Assembly: GCF_003062295.1 (NCBI RefSeq)
Contig: NZ_PYCN01000001.1
Coordinates: forward strand, 206,001-270,000
Direction of reading: 5' to 3'
DNA length: 64,000 nucleotides
Source of the DNA: Bradyrhizobium algeriense
Lineage (GTDB): Bacteria; Pseudomonadota; Alphaproteobacteria; Rhizobiales; Xanthobacteraceae
Part shown: positions 50,415 through 59,949 of the stretch, one piece after another
How the letters are laid out: every line of letters begins with the position of its first letter
How positions within the stretch are numbered: position 1 is the first letter of the stretch
Translations under genes and position numbers: made by a program
The notes under the pieces: model-generated
What the model was told of the DNA's origin: nothing
The model's database searches: none
What the model saw: only the letters and a program-made list of their open reading frames with translations

Positions 50415-50700
50415 TTCCCTCCCCGATGCCGGGCGATTCTGTCGATCGCCTCTTCCGCATCTTGTGTCTACACGCTACCCGGCATCCACGATGCCGAACA
50501 GCTGCATATGTCCCGCTGCATTGAGCCCAAAGCGCCGAGCCCTGTCAACAAAGCGGTGGCTGCTGTGCTGTTAAGAATTGCGCAGAAATGCCGCAGCCCG
50601 GGAAGTTGCGGGGTTCGCTGCGATTTGGCGTGCAAGATTCACCGCGCCGAAAGCTCTTCGGTGCATGGTCCGCAGTGAACAACTGGATCGCCCTGAAGTC

Positions 50701-51449
<749 letters not shown>

Positions 51450-51453
<4 letters not shown>

Positions 51454-52973
51454 GTTCGGCCGCGGCGCTCACCTGGTTTGCCCGGCACGAGATCCGGCTG
51501 GCGTGGCGCGAATGGCTGGCGATGATTGCCGGCAGACGTGGCAAGCGAAAGCGCGCGATCATTGCCCTGATCGTATTCGTCGCCGTCATGCACCTGCCGG
51601 CCTATGCGGTGATCGGCCGCTTCGCCGATTTGCAAGCCCCGCTCGGCAAGCCGGAATTGATCGTCATCACGGCGACCATCTTTCTCGCCTGGGCGTTGAT
51701 GCTGTCACAGGCGATCGAGTCGGTGACACGGGTGTTCTACGCCCGCGCTGATCTCGACCTCATCATGTCGTCGCCGGCGAATCTCGCCAACGTGTTCTCG
51801 GTGCGGATCGCGGCGATCGGACTGTCCGTGATCGGGATGGCGCTGTTGCTGTCGACGCCCTTTGTCGACGTTCTCGTGATCGGCGGCGGCATCCGATGGC
51901 TCTCCGCGTTCGGCGTCGTCATCGCCATCGGCCTTACGGCCGCGGCCGTTGCGATCGCGATCACGGTCGCGCTGTTCAGGTTGATCGGCCCAAGCCGCAC
52001 CCGCCTCGTCGCGCAGATCGTGGCCGCCATCATTGGCGCCGGCTTCGTCATCGCGCTCCAGGTCGCAGCCATCCTTTCATACGGTACGTTGTCGCGCTTT
52101 ACGGTGCTGACCTCCGATGCCGCTTCAGCCTACGCGCCTGCGCTCGACAGCCCGTTGTGGTGGCCGGCGCGCGCGGCGATCGGCGATGGCATGGTGCTGT
52201 CGTGGCTGATGGCGGGCGGGCTCCTGCTGCTCGGCGTTGTGATGGCGGTCTTCTCGCCGAGATTTGCCGATACCGTCGTCAGTGTCGCCGCAACTGCCCG
52301 GTCTGTCCGTCGCGGGCCGCGCTTGACCGCATTTCGCGGCGGTTCGCGGCAACAGGCGCTGCGCACCAAGGAGTTCCTGCTGCTGCGGCGCGATCCGTGG
52401 CTGTTGTCGCAAAGCCTGATGCAACTGCTCTACCTGGTGCCGCCGGCCTTGCTGCTGTGGCGAAGTTTTTCCGAAAGCTCGGCCGCGATCGTGCTGATCA
52501 CGCCCGTGATCGTGATGGCGGCCGGCCAGCTTGCCGGCGGCCTCGCCTGGCTGACGATCTCGGGCGAAGACGCCGCCGACCTGGTCGCGACCGCGCCGCT
52601 GCCGCCATCGCGCGTGATCCGCGCCAAGGTCGAGGTGGTGCTCATCTCAATCGGTGCCATCTTCACGCCACTGATCGCAGCACTTGCGTTTGCCTCCGTG
52701 ACGCAGGCGATCGTCACCGCGCTCGGCGTAATCGTCGCAACCGTCTCCGCGGCCGCGATCCAGCTCTGGTTCCGCGTGCAAGCCAGACGCAGCCAGTTTC
52801 GCCGCCGTCAGACCTCGTCGCGGCTGGCGACATTCGCAGAGGCCTTCTGCTCGATCGGCTGGGCCGCGACCGCGGCGCTCGCCGTCACGATCCCGATCGC
52901 CGCCGTGATCAGCGGCGCGATGACCGCGGCCATTCTCGCGGCGACGTGGAAGATCAGCCCGCGGCGGGGCTAG
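51450..52973 (+). CDS. large multi-helix ABC exporter permease
   Basis: A 507-residue membrane protein with about 12 hydrophobic segments and a basic cytoplasmic loop near residues 290-310 (RSVRRGPRLTAFRGGSRQQA), in a tandem arrangement. It has no recognised substrate-specific motif. Being translationally coupled to the ATPase, it is the channel of the pair. It resembles large ABC-2-like permeases of unknown function in rhizobia rather than a simple six-helix subunit. Its stop lies 2 bp from the stop of the convergent Bug gene. Confidence 0.75.
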
Positions 52974-52975
52974 TC

Positions 52976-53959
52976 CTACTGCTTCTCCAGCCCCGCCCGT
53001 TCGATCACATCGCCCCAGCGCTTGATCTCCTTTTCGATGAACGGGATCATCTCGGCCTTCTGCAGCAGCATCGGGCGGGTGCCGACCTTTTCGAAATGCG
53101 TGCGCACGCGCTCCGACGACAGCGCCGCGTGTGCCGCCGCCGCCAGCCGGTCGACGACCGGCGCGGGCGTTCCTGCGGGCACCATGATCGAGGACCAGCT
53201 CTGGGTGGTCATCTCCTTCATGCCGAGTTCGGCCATGGTCGGCACGTCAGGGAATGCGCGTAGCCGTTCCGGCGCGGTCGTGGCCAGCACCCTCAGCTTG
53301 CCGGCCTCGACATGCGGGCCGACCGAAACCGGGTAATCGAACATGACATCGACGCGGCCGGCGATCATGTCGTTCAGTGCCGGCGCGCTGCCCCTGTACG
53401 GCACATGCTGCATTTCGATGCCGGTGACGGTCTTGAACAATTCGGCGACCAGATGCGTCGCGGTGCCGACGCCCGAGGAGGAGAACGTCACCTTGCCCGG
53501 ATTCTGTTTGGCGTAGGCGATGAACTCAGGCACCGAGTTATATGGCGCCTCGTGATAGGCGACGAACAGGTTCGGGCTTTCGCCGACCAGATGCACCGGC
53601 AGGAAACTCGTCAGCGGATCATAGGACAGGTTTTTGCGCAACGTGACGTTGGCCGCCATCGTGCCCTGCGTGCCGTAGATCATCGTGTAGCCGTCGGGCT
53701 TGGCGCGCGCCACCTGTTCGGTGCCGACCGTGCCGCCACCGCCGCCGCGATTGTCGATCAGGACCGATTGACCAAGCGTCTTCGACATTTCCTCGGCGAC
53801 GATGCGCGACGTCGTGTCCGTGATGCCGCCCGGCGCGAAGGGCACGACCCAGGTGATCGGACGGCTGGGGAATTCCTCGGCCGAGGCCGATGTGGAGGCC
53901 GATGTAATCGAGGCAAAGGTCACCAGCCAGATCGCAAGCAAGACGTGATGCTTCGCCAT
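52976..53959 (-). CDS. Bug-type (TctC) tripartite tricarboxylate transporter binding protein, orphan
   Basis: A 327-residue periplasmic protein. The signal peptide starts MAKHHVLLAIWLVTFASITS and is cleaved near ASAEE. The Bug signature is clear: FPSRPITWVVPFAPGGITDT, then LIDNRGGGGGTVGTEQVAR and YRGSAPALNDMIAGRVDV. Such proteins bind carboxylates, amides or amino acids. There are no TctA/TctB membrane genes next to it, a frequent situation in these bacteria. ATG at 53959 follows GGCGGA; upstream codons of the open frame are not needed. Confidence 0.9.
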   Translation of the reverse strand: MAKHHVLLAIWLVTFASITSASTSASAEEFPSRPITWVVPFAPGGITDTTSRIVAEEMSKTLGQSVLIDNRGGGGGTVGTEQVARAKPDGYTMIYGTQGTMAANVTLRKNLSYDPLTSFLPVHLVGESPNLFVAYHEAPYNSVPEFIAYAKQNPGKVTFSSSGVGTATHLVAELFKTVTGIEMQHVPYRGSAPALNDMIAGRVDVMFDYPVSVGPHVEAGKLRVLATTAPERLRAFPDVPTMAELGMKEMTTQSWSSIMVPAGTPAPVVDRLAAAAHAALSSERVRTHFEKVGTRPMLLQKAEMIPFIEKEIKRWGDVIERAGLEKQ

Positions 53960-54053
53960 GGAATTCCGCCCCGTAAAATTTCTGTCCTTCTCGGAGGACT
54001 TGCGCAGGGAGGATGACGGTTTTCGCAACGGCTTGCCATGCGGCAAACTCGAC

Positions 54054-54998
54054 CTATGCCTTGATCAGCTCCATCACCGCCGCCGCAAACGCCTCGGGCG
54101 CTTCCTGCGGCAGATTGTGCCCGGCGCGCGGCACCACGCGATGAACGCGGCGGCGGGTGAACTTTGCCGCGCTGGCGGTGCCATCAGTTGCCGGCACAAC
54201 GCCATCGCCTGCGCCATCCAGCGTAATCGTTGGCACGGTGATGGGAGGCAGTGCCGCCAGCCTGTGCTGGATTTCAGCATATTGCGGATCGCCGTCGGCC
54301 AGACCAAAACGGTGGCGATAGCTGTGGATCACCACGTCGACGTAATCGGGATTGTCGTGGGCCATTGCAGTTCGCTCGAAACAGGCATCGTCGAACGGCC
54401 AGTTCGGCGACCATTGCGTCCATAATATCCGCGCAATCTCGCGCCGGTTGGCAGCCAGTCCCGCGCGGCCGCGTTCGAGCTGGAAGTAATACTGGTACCA
54501 CAGCGCCACCTCGCGTTCGGGGCGCTGTGGCGCCATCGCGTTGGCAATATCCTGGACCAGATAGGAATTGACAGAGACGAGCCCGATGCAGCGCTCCGGC
54601 CATAACGCCGCGCCGACACAGGCCGCGCGGCCACCCCAGTCGTAACCCGCGAACACGGCGCGGCGGATGCCAAGCGCATCCATCAGCGCCATCATGTCGG
54701 CGCCGACCGCCGCCTGCTCGCCCGAGCGCGGTGTGCTCGCGTCGCGAAACCGGGTCGGGCCGTAGCCGCGCAAATAGGGAACGATGACGCGGCAGCCTTG
54801 GGCCGCCAGTTGCGGCGCGACGTCGACATAGCTGTGAATGTCGTAGGGAAAGCCATGCATCAGCATCACGGCCGATCCGTCGGCGGGACCCGCCTCGTAA
54901 TAGGCGATACTGAGGACACCGGCATCGACCTGGCGCAACGGCTCCAGCCGTTTCGATGACGGGGCATGCGGGGCCGGGGCGGTGGTCTTTTCAGTCAC
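54054..54998 (-). CDS. alpha/beta hydrolase (epoxide hydrolase/haloalkane dehalogenase-like)
   Basis: A 314-residue hydrolase. Oxyanion HGFPYD at 48-53, nucleophile elbow GYD120-W-G-G (Asp nucleophile, as in epoxide hydrolases and dehalogenases) and catalytic His in RAGHNLPQEAP near the C-terminus. GTG at 54998 is the preferred start because AGGGAG lies 7-12 nt upstream; ATG codons further up (55088, 55034) have no such site. Substrate unknown. It lies downstream of nothing on its strand, so it is likely monocistronic. Confidence 0.85.
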   Translation of the reverse strand: MTEKTTAPAPHAPSSKRLEPLRQVDAGVLSIAYYEAGPADGSAVMLMHGFPYDIHSYVDVAPQLAAQGCRVIVPYLRGYGPTRFRDASTPRSGEQAAVGADMMALMDALGIRRAVFAGYDWGGRAACVGAALWPERCIGLVSVNSYLVQDIANAMAPQRPEREVALWYQYYFQLERGRAGLAANRREIARILWTQWSPNWPFDDACFERTAMAHDNPDYVDVVIHSYRHRFGLADGDPQYAEIQHRLAALPPITVPTITLDGAGDGVVPATDGTASAAKFTRRRVHRVVPRAGHNLPQEAPEAFAAAVMELIKA

Positions 54999-55150
54999 GG
55001 CAAAACTCCCTGGTTGAGCTTTACAATATGGCATCGCCCGCCCCCGATGAAGCAATTCCGGCACGCTGCCGTGCGCGAATGCCATCATGACGTTTCCAAA
55101 ATTCGGCGATACAGTGCGGCCTGCGGCCTTTGCCGCGGATGGGTCATGCC

Positions 55151-55978
55151 ATGTTGCGATCGCTTAACGTAGTCCTTGCTGTCGCCCTCGCCTTGCTCGG
55201 TTCGCTAATCGTCCCGGCGACCGCCCAGCAGCAGCCTTTGCGCAGCGAGTGCCTCGCGATGGCGAAGGCCCCGCCGCTCGCCGTGCCCGTCAGCCTTCGC
55301 CGCACGGCCGCCAAGACCGAAGAGGTCGCGATCACCTATGTCGGGCATTCCACCTATTACATCGACACGCCCGGCGGCGTGCGGATCGCGACCGACTTCA
55401 ACGGCGCCTACCGGACCGGCAGGCTGCCCGACGTCGTCACCATGAACCGCGCACACTCGACCCACTACACGCTGTTTCCCGATCCAAAGATTCCGCACGT
55501 TCTGCATGGCTGGGGCGAGAATGGACAGGCCGCGCATGTCTCAACGCGCGTCGGCGACGTCTATATCCGCAACGTCCCCACCGACATCCGCCGCTACTAT
55601 GGCGAGGGCTCCGGCGCGATGATCAAGGACGGCAACTCGATCTTCATCTTCGAGGTCGCCGGCCTCTGCATCGGCCATCTCGGACATCTGCACCACAAGC
55701 TCGACGATACGCATTTCGCGGCGATAGGCCGGCTCGACATCCTGATGGTGCCGATCGACGGCACCTATACGATGTCGCTCGACGGCGTCTCCGAGATCAC
55801 CAAGCGCCTGCGCTCCTCCATCGTGCTGCCGATGCATCGCTTCGCCACCCCGCTCGACGAATTCATGCGGCTGATCGGCCAGCAATTCGTCATCGACCAG
55901 CGGACCGAGCGGACACTGAAGATATCCCGGGACACGCTGCCGGGCACGCCGACGGTGATCATTCTGGAAGGGGTGTGA
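55151..55978 (+). CDS. exported MBL-fold metallo-hydrolase
   Basis: A 275-residue protein with a signal peptide (MLRSLNVVLAVALALLGSL, cleavage near TAQ) and a metallo-beta-lactamase fold of the UlaG-like group. VAITYVGHSTYYIDTPGGVR opens the fold. Candidate metal ligands lie in HSTHYTLFPD, CIGHLGHLHHKLDD, MVPIDGTYT and LPMHRF. ATG at 55151 begins the signal peptide; ATG at 55139 or TTG at 55130 would add a few residues. It leads a plus-strand trio with an epoxide hydrolase-like protein and an amidohydrolase, with gaps of 45 and 62 bp. Confidence 0.85.
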   Translation: MLRSLNVVLAVALALLGSLIVPATAQQQPLRSECLAMAKAPPLAVPVSLRRTAAKTEEVAITYVGHSTYYIDTPGGVRIATDFNGAYRTGRLPDVVTMNRAHSTHYTLFPDPKIPHVLHGWGENGQAAHVSTRVGDVYIRNVPTDIRRYYGEGSGAMIKDGNSIFIFEVAGLCIGHLGHLHHKLDDTHFAAIGRLDILMVPIDGTYTMSLDGVSEITKRLRSSIVLPMHRFATPLDEFMRLIGQQFVIDQRTERTLKISRDTLPGTPTVIILEGV

Positions 55979-56023
55979 TCGCGCTGAAATTTCGTAGCGA
56001 AGACGATGCAAAGGGAGGGAAAC

Positions 56024-57016
56024 TTGAGCGGACCTGTGCAGCGAACCATCGAGAGCAACGGAATCCGCCTCAACATCGCCGAGCAGGGCAAGGGACCGCC
56101 GGTGATCCTGTGTCACGGCTTCCCGGAGTCCTGGTATTCCTGGCGCCACCAGCTCACCGCCCTGGCCGCTGCCGGCTTCCACGCCGTGGCTCCGGATATG
56201 CGCGGCTATGGCAAGAGCGACCGGCCGGAGGCAGTCGATCAATACACGATGTTCCATCTGATCGGTGACCTGGTGGGGCTGCTCGATGCCCTCGAAGCGC
56301 CAACGGCCGTTATCGTCGGCCATGACTGGGGCGCGGCTATCGCCTGGCAAGCAGCACGCCTGCGCCCCGACCGCTTCCGCGCCGTTGCGGGTCTCAGCGT
56401 GCCATTCCGGCCTCGCGGGCCGGTGCGCCCGACCAGCGTCATGCCGCAAACCGCGGACGCTCAATTTTACCAGCTCTATTTCCAGGAGCCGGGCGTAGCT
56501 GAGGCCGAGATGGAGCGGGATCCACGGGTTACTGTGCTGAGCATGCTCTACGGCGCGTCGGGCGAAGGCGCGGCGGCGTTCCGGGACGCCGCAGCCCGCG
56601 GCGACATCACGCGAACGCCCGGCATGGTTCCGCGCGGCGAAGGCATGTTGCAAGGATCGACGACGACGCTGCCGGCGTGGCTCAGCGAAGCTGATATCGA
56701 GTTCTATGCCGGCGAATTCAGGCGCAGCGGCTTCCGCGGTCCGCTCAACTATTATCGCAACATCGATCGCAATTGGGAGCTGATGGCTGCGTTTGCAGAT
56801 GTAATAGTGACGGTCCCGGCGCTGTTCGTCGCAGGCGACCACGATTTGGTGATTGCCGCCCCCGGCATGGACCAGCATCTCGCCAATCTCAAGCAGTTCG
56901 TCCCGGCTTTGCGCAACATGCGAATTCTGCCCGGCTGCGGGCATTGGACCCAGCAGGAGCGCCCAAGCGAGGTCAGCGCCGCGATCATCGATTTCATCCG
57001 TCGCCTGCCGGGCTGA
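56024..57016 (+). CDS. alpha/beta hydrolase, epoxide hydrolase-like
   Basis: A 330-residue hydrolase. HGFPESWYSWRHQ (31-43) is the soluble epoxide hydrolase oxyanion motif, VGHD101WGAAIAW carries the nucleophilic Asp, AGDHDLV the third acid, and GCGHWTQQERP the catalytic His. DMRGYGKSDRP is also diagnostic. The start is probably TTG at 56024, because GGGAGGG sits 6-12 nt before it; ATG at 56006 is the alternative and lacks a site. The cap domain contains the tyrosines expected to bind the epoxide oxygen (YYRNIDRNWE region). Confidence 0.88.
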   Translation: MSGPVQRTIESNGIRLNIAEQGKGPPVILCHGFPESWYSWRHQLTALAAAGFHAVAPDMRGYGKSDRPEAVDQYTMFHLIGDLVGLLDALEAPTAVIVGHDWGAAIAWQAARLRPDRFRAVAGLSVPFRPRGPVRPTSVMPQTADAQFYQLYFQEPGVAEAEMERDPRVTVLSMLYGASGEGAAAFRDAAARGDITRTPGMVPRGEGMLQGSTTTLPAWLSEADIEFYAGEFRRSGFRGPLNYYRNIDRNWELMAAFADVIVTVPALFVAGDHDLVIAAPGMDQHLANLKQFVPALRNMRILPGCGHWTQQERPSEVSAAIIDFIRRLPG

Positions 57017-57078
57017 AGCTTCCGCGAACGGAAGGTCACGCCAACAATAATCCAAGAAAATCCAGGGGAGCGAAATCC

Positions 57079-58131
57079 ATGGCCGCCAGCACTGCACCCG
57101 CCTCCAGAAGCGGGCTCTACGCCGATCCGCGCGAGGACTGGCTCGCGCAATATACCGAAGAGATCATCGATCCCGCCCGCCCAATCGTCGATCCGCATCA
57201 CCATCTCTGGGACCGCGGCGGCTTGCGTTACATGATCGAGGAGATGGCCGCCGACATCGCCTCCGGCCACAACATCGTCGCCACCGTCTATGTCGACTGC
57301 CGCTCGATGTACCGTGCGCGCGGCCCCGAGGCGTTCCGCCCCGTCGGCGAGGTCGAGTTCGCCAATGGCGTGGCGGCGATGGCCGCGAGCGGCGCCTACG
57401 GCAAGGCCGCGATCTGCGCCGGCATCGTCAGCCACGTCAATTTGCTGCTCGGCGACGGCGCGAAAGCCGTGCTGGAGGCGGAGATCGTTGCCGGCAACGG
57501 CCGCTTCCGCGGCATCCGGCACTCGTCGGCGTGGGATGCCGACCCCAATGTCGCCGGCATGTATGCGACGCGGCCGAAAGGATTGTTGCTCGACGGCACC
57601 TTCCGCAAAGGCTTCGCCTGCCTTGCGCCACTGGGCTTGAGTTTCGACGCCTGGCTGTTCCATCCGCAAATCGGCGAACTCACCGACCTCGCACGCGCCT
57701 TTCCGGACACCAAAATCGTGCTCGATCATTGCGGCGGGCCGATCGGCATCGGCAGCTATGCCGGGCGGCGCAAGGAAATCTTCCCGGTGTGGAAGGCCTC
57801 GATCCGGGAAATCGCCAGATGCGAAAACGTCGTCGTCAAGCTCGGCGGGCTCGCGATGAGCCTGCTCGGCTATGATTTTCACCTGCGCCCGAAGCCGCCG
57901 TCTTCGGAGGAGGCGGCTACCGCATGGCGTCCCTATATCGAAACCTGCATCGAGGCGTTTGGTCCCGATCGATGCATGTTCGAAAGCAATTTTCCACCGG
58001 ATAAAGGCCAGTGCAGCTATCAGGTGATCTTCAACGCTTTCAAGCGGCTGGCCGTGCAATATAGCGAAGCGGAGAAGACGGCGCTGTTCTCCGGGACGGC
58101 GATCGACTTCTACAAGCTCAAGCTGGACTGA
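57079..58131 (+). CDS. amidohydrolase (PDC/lactonase-like) family protein
   Basis: A 350-residue amidohydrolase-2 protein. The canonical D38-P-H40-H41-H42-LWD metal site is intact, unlike the two at 14971-17156. GIRHSSAWD, VLDHCGGPIG and MFESNFPPD complete the barrel. The length and DPHHHLWD start fit the group of lactone/dicarboxylic-acid hydrolases related to 2-pyrone-4,6-dicarboxylate lactonase. ATG at 57079 follows GGGGAG. Its TGA (58129-58131) abuts the stop of the convergent M29 gene with no base between. Confidence 0.86.
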   Translation: MAASTAPASRSGLYADPREDWLAQYTEEIIDPARPIVDPHHHLWDRGGLRYMIEEMAADIASGHNIVATVYVDCRSMYRARGPEAFRPVGEVEFANGVAAMAASGAYGKAAICAGIVSHVNLLLGDGAKAVLEAEIVAGNGRFRGIRHSSAWDADPNVAGMYATRPKGLLLDGTFRKGFACLAPLGLSFDAWLFHPQIGELTDLARAFPDTKIVLDHCGGPIGIGSYAGRRKEIFPVWKASIREIARCENVVVKLGGLAMSLLGYDFHLRPKPPSSEEAATAWRPYIETCIEAFGPDRCMFESNFPPDKGQCSYQVIFNAFKRLAVQYSEAEKTALFSGTAIDFYKLKLD

Positions 58132-59385
58132 TTACGCCCACTCGCCCTTGCGAAACACCGGCACGCGGCTTCCGTCGGCGTGAATGCCGTCGATATCGGT
58201 CTCGCTTGATCCGATCATCCAGTCGATGTGGATGAGGCTCTTGTTGCCGCCCTGCGCCGCGATCTGCTGCGGCGTCAGCTTGTCGCCGCCGACGAAGCAT
58301 TTCGAGTAGCATTGGCCGAGCGCGATATGGGAAGCGGCGTTCTCGTCGAACAACGTGTTGAAGAACAGCAGCCCGCTCTTGGAGATCGGCGAGGAATGCG
58401 GCACCAGCGCCACTTCGCCGAGACGCGCTGCGCCCTCATCGGTGTCGAGCACCTTCTTCAGCACCTCCTCGCCGCGCGAGGCTTTGGCCTCAACGATGCG
58501 GCCTTCCTCGAACCGCACCGCGATGTTGTCGATCAGCGTGCCCTGATAGGACAGCGGTTTTGAGCTGACGACATGGCCGCTGACGCGCCGGCAATGCGGC
58601 GTGGTGAAGACTTCCTCAGTCGGGATGTTGGCGTTGCAGGTGATGCCGTTCTTCGCAGTCGAGGCGCCGCCTTCCCACTCATGGCCGTCGGCGAGACCGA
58701 TCGTCAGGTCGGTGCCGGGGCCGGAATATTTCAGCGCGTGAAAGCGCTGGCCGTTCAGCCAGTCGGTCCGCTCGCGCAGCACGGCGTTATGCTTTTCCCA
58801 GGCGGCAACGGCGCCGTCCTGATCGACGCGCGAGGCCGCAAAAATCGCGTCCGCCAGTTTTGCTATCGCGACGTCCTCGGGAACATCGGGGAAAACCTGC
58901 CTGGCCCAGGACGGGCTCGGATAGGCGATGATGTTCCAGTTGGTGTCGAAATTGACGATCTTCTCCAGCGCCGGCTGGTAGGCGATCGAATTGGCCTTGC
59001 TGGCGCGCGCGACCTTTGCCGGGTCCTCGCCCGACAGCAGCATCGGATTGTCGCCGACGATGGCGAGCCGCGCGGTGTTGGCGGCGAACGCCTTCGCCAT
59101 GCCCTCATAGAGCCAGCCGGCGGCGCGATCGAAACTCTCGTTGTGGCCATAACGATAGCGCGCCAGCGTGATCTCCTCATCCGACAGCAACGGGGTCACG
59201 ATTCCCGCGCCGGCCCTGTAGGCATGTTCGGCGATCCGGCGCACCAGCGGCAGCGCGACTGAGGGCGCGGTCAGCAGCAGGTCCTGTCCCGGCTGCAGCC
59301 GCAGGCCGACCTTGACCGCGACTTCGGCGAGGCGGTCGAGTTTCAGGGGATCGATCGAAGGGGAAACGTTGCGCTGTGCGGTCAT
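58132..59385 (-). CDS. aminopeptidase, peptidase family M29
   Basis: A 417-residue cytosolic metallo-aminopeptidase (AmpS/AmpT family). Metal ligands are recognisable in NIPTEEVFTTP (Glu), GEVALVPHSSP (Glu), DENAASHIALG (His) and LIHIDWMIG (His-x-Asp). ATG at 59385 is used; the frame is open to a TTG at 59400. The ribosome site (GAAAGA) is weak. It stands alone, convergent with the amidohydrolase gene. Confidence 0.9.
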   Translation of the reverse strand: MTAQRNVSPSIDPLKLDRLAEVAVKVGLRLQPGQDLLLTAPSVALPLVRRIAEHAYRAGAGIVTPLLSDEEITLARYRYGHNESFDRAAGWLYEGMAKAFAANTARLAIVGDNPMLLSGEDPAKVARASKANSIAYQPALEKIVNFDTNWNIIAYPSPSWARQVFPDVPEDVAIAKLADAIFAASRVDQDGAVAAWEKHNAVLRERTDWLNGQRFHALKYSGPGTDLTIGLADGHEWEGGASTAKNGITCNANIPTEEVFTTPHCRRVSGHVVSSKPLSYQGTLIDNIAVRFEEGRIVEAKASRGEEVLKKVLDTDEGAARLGEVALVPHSSPISKSGLLFFNTLFDENAASHIALGQCYSKCFVGGDKLTPQQIAAQGGNKSLIHIDWMIGSSETDIDGIHADGSRVPVFRKGEWA

Positions 59386-59448
59386 GATTCTTTCGGCCAA
59401 TGCTCATCGATTTTGAAGGCCTCGCAGCCCTCGGCCGTGATCACACAA

Positions 59449-59598
59449 TCAAGCCAAAGCGAGCGAAGCGCCTGACAACAGCAATAGCACAGGAATGGTC
59501 CGGCGAAAGCCGATCTCGTTGATGTTCCGGAATGCAACAATGCCGAGCAGGGAACCCGCAAACAGCGCCGGGCCATCAGCCATCAGCGCTGCCGCCGG
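59449..59598 (-). pseudogene. C-terminal fragment of a TauE/SafE-type permease
   Basis: A minus-strand frame reads MADGPALFAGSLLGIVAFRN then INEIGFRRTIPVLLLLSGAS, ending LALA-stop. This matches the last two helices of sulfite-exporter TauE/SafE family proteins (G-x-x-x-G ... FRR-I ... LLLLSG). Nothing upstream continues the protein, because the DUF1330 gene ends at 59599 in the same frame. It is a remnant left by deletion. A short expressed peptide from ATG 59583 cannot be excluded. Confidence 0.5.
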
Positions 59599-59889
59599 TC
59601 AGCGCAAGCCCCTCACCGTGAGCACAATTCCGTCGGCGCCCGCTTTGCGGTCGACGGATATCTCCTGATACTCCGGCGAGGTCTGGAATTCCTGCGCCGC
59701 GGCCTCATCCGGGAATTCCATGATCACGACCTTGTCGCGCGGCCATTCGCCTTCCAGCACCACCGGATGTGCGTCCGCCACCAGCAGCTTGCCCTTGAAC
59801 TTCTTGAACACGTCCATGAAGCGCGATTGATAGCGGTCGTAGAGTTCGCGGCGAGTGAACTTCAGTTGCGCGATGATGTAGACGCTCAT
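59599..59889 (-). CDS. DUF1330 domain-containing protein
   Basis: A 96-residue protein with the ferredoxin-like (dimeric alpha/beta barrel) DUF1330 fold: MSVYIIAQLKFTRRELYDRY, then HPVVLEGEWPRDKVVIMEFP and EFQTSPEYQEI. A GAGGAGC site precedes the ATG. Related folds act as small monooxygenases or isomerases, but DUF1330 proteins have no settled function. It is followed by a fragment of a membrane transporter. Confidence 0.9.
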   Translation of the reverse strand: MSVYIIAQLKFTRRELYDRYQSRFMDVFKKFKGKLLVADAHPVVLEGEWPRDKVVIMEFPDEAAAQEFQTSPEYQEISVDRKAGADGIVLTVRGLR

Positions 59890-59949
59890 GATAGCTCCTC
59901 ATCTCACGTGGCAGGTGAGCGCCGGCGCTCTCAGCAATGGTCGCGCCGC

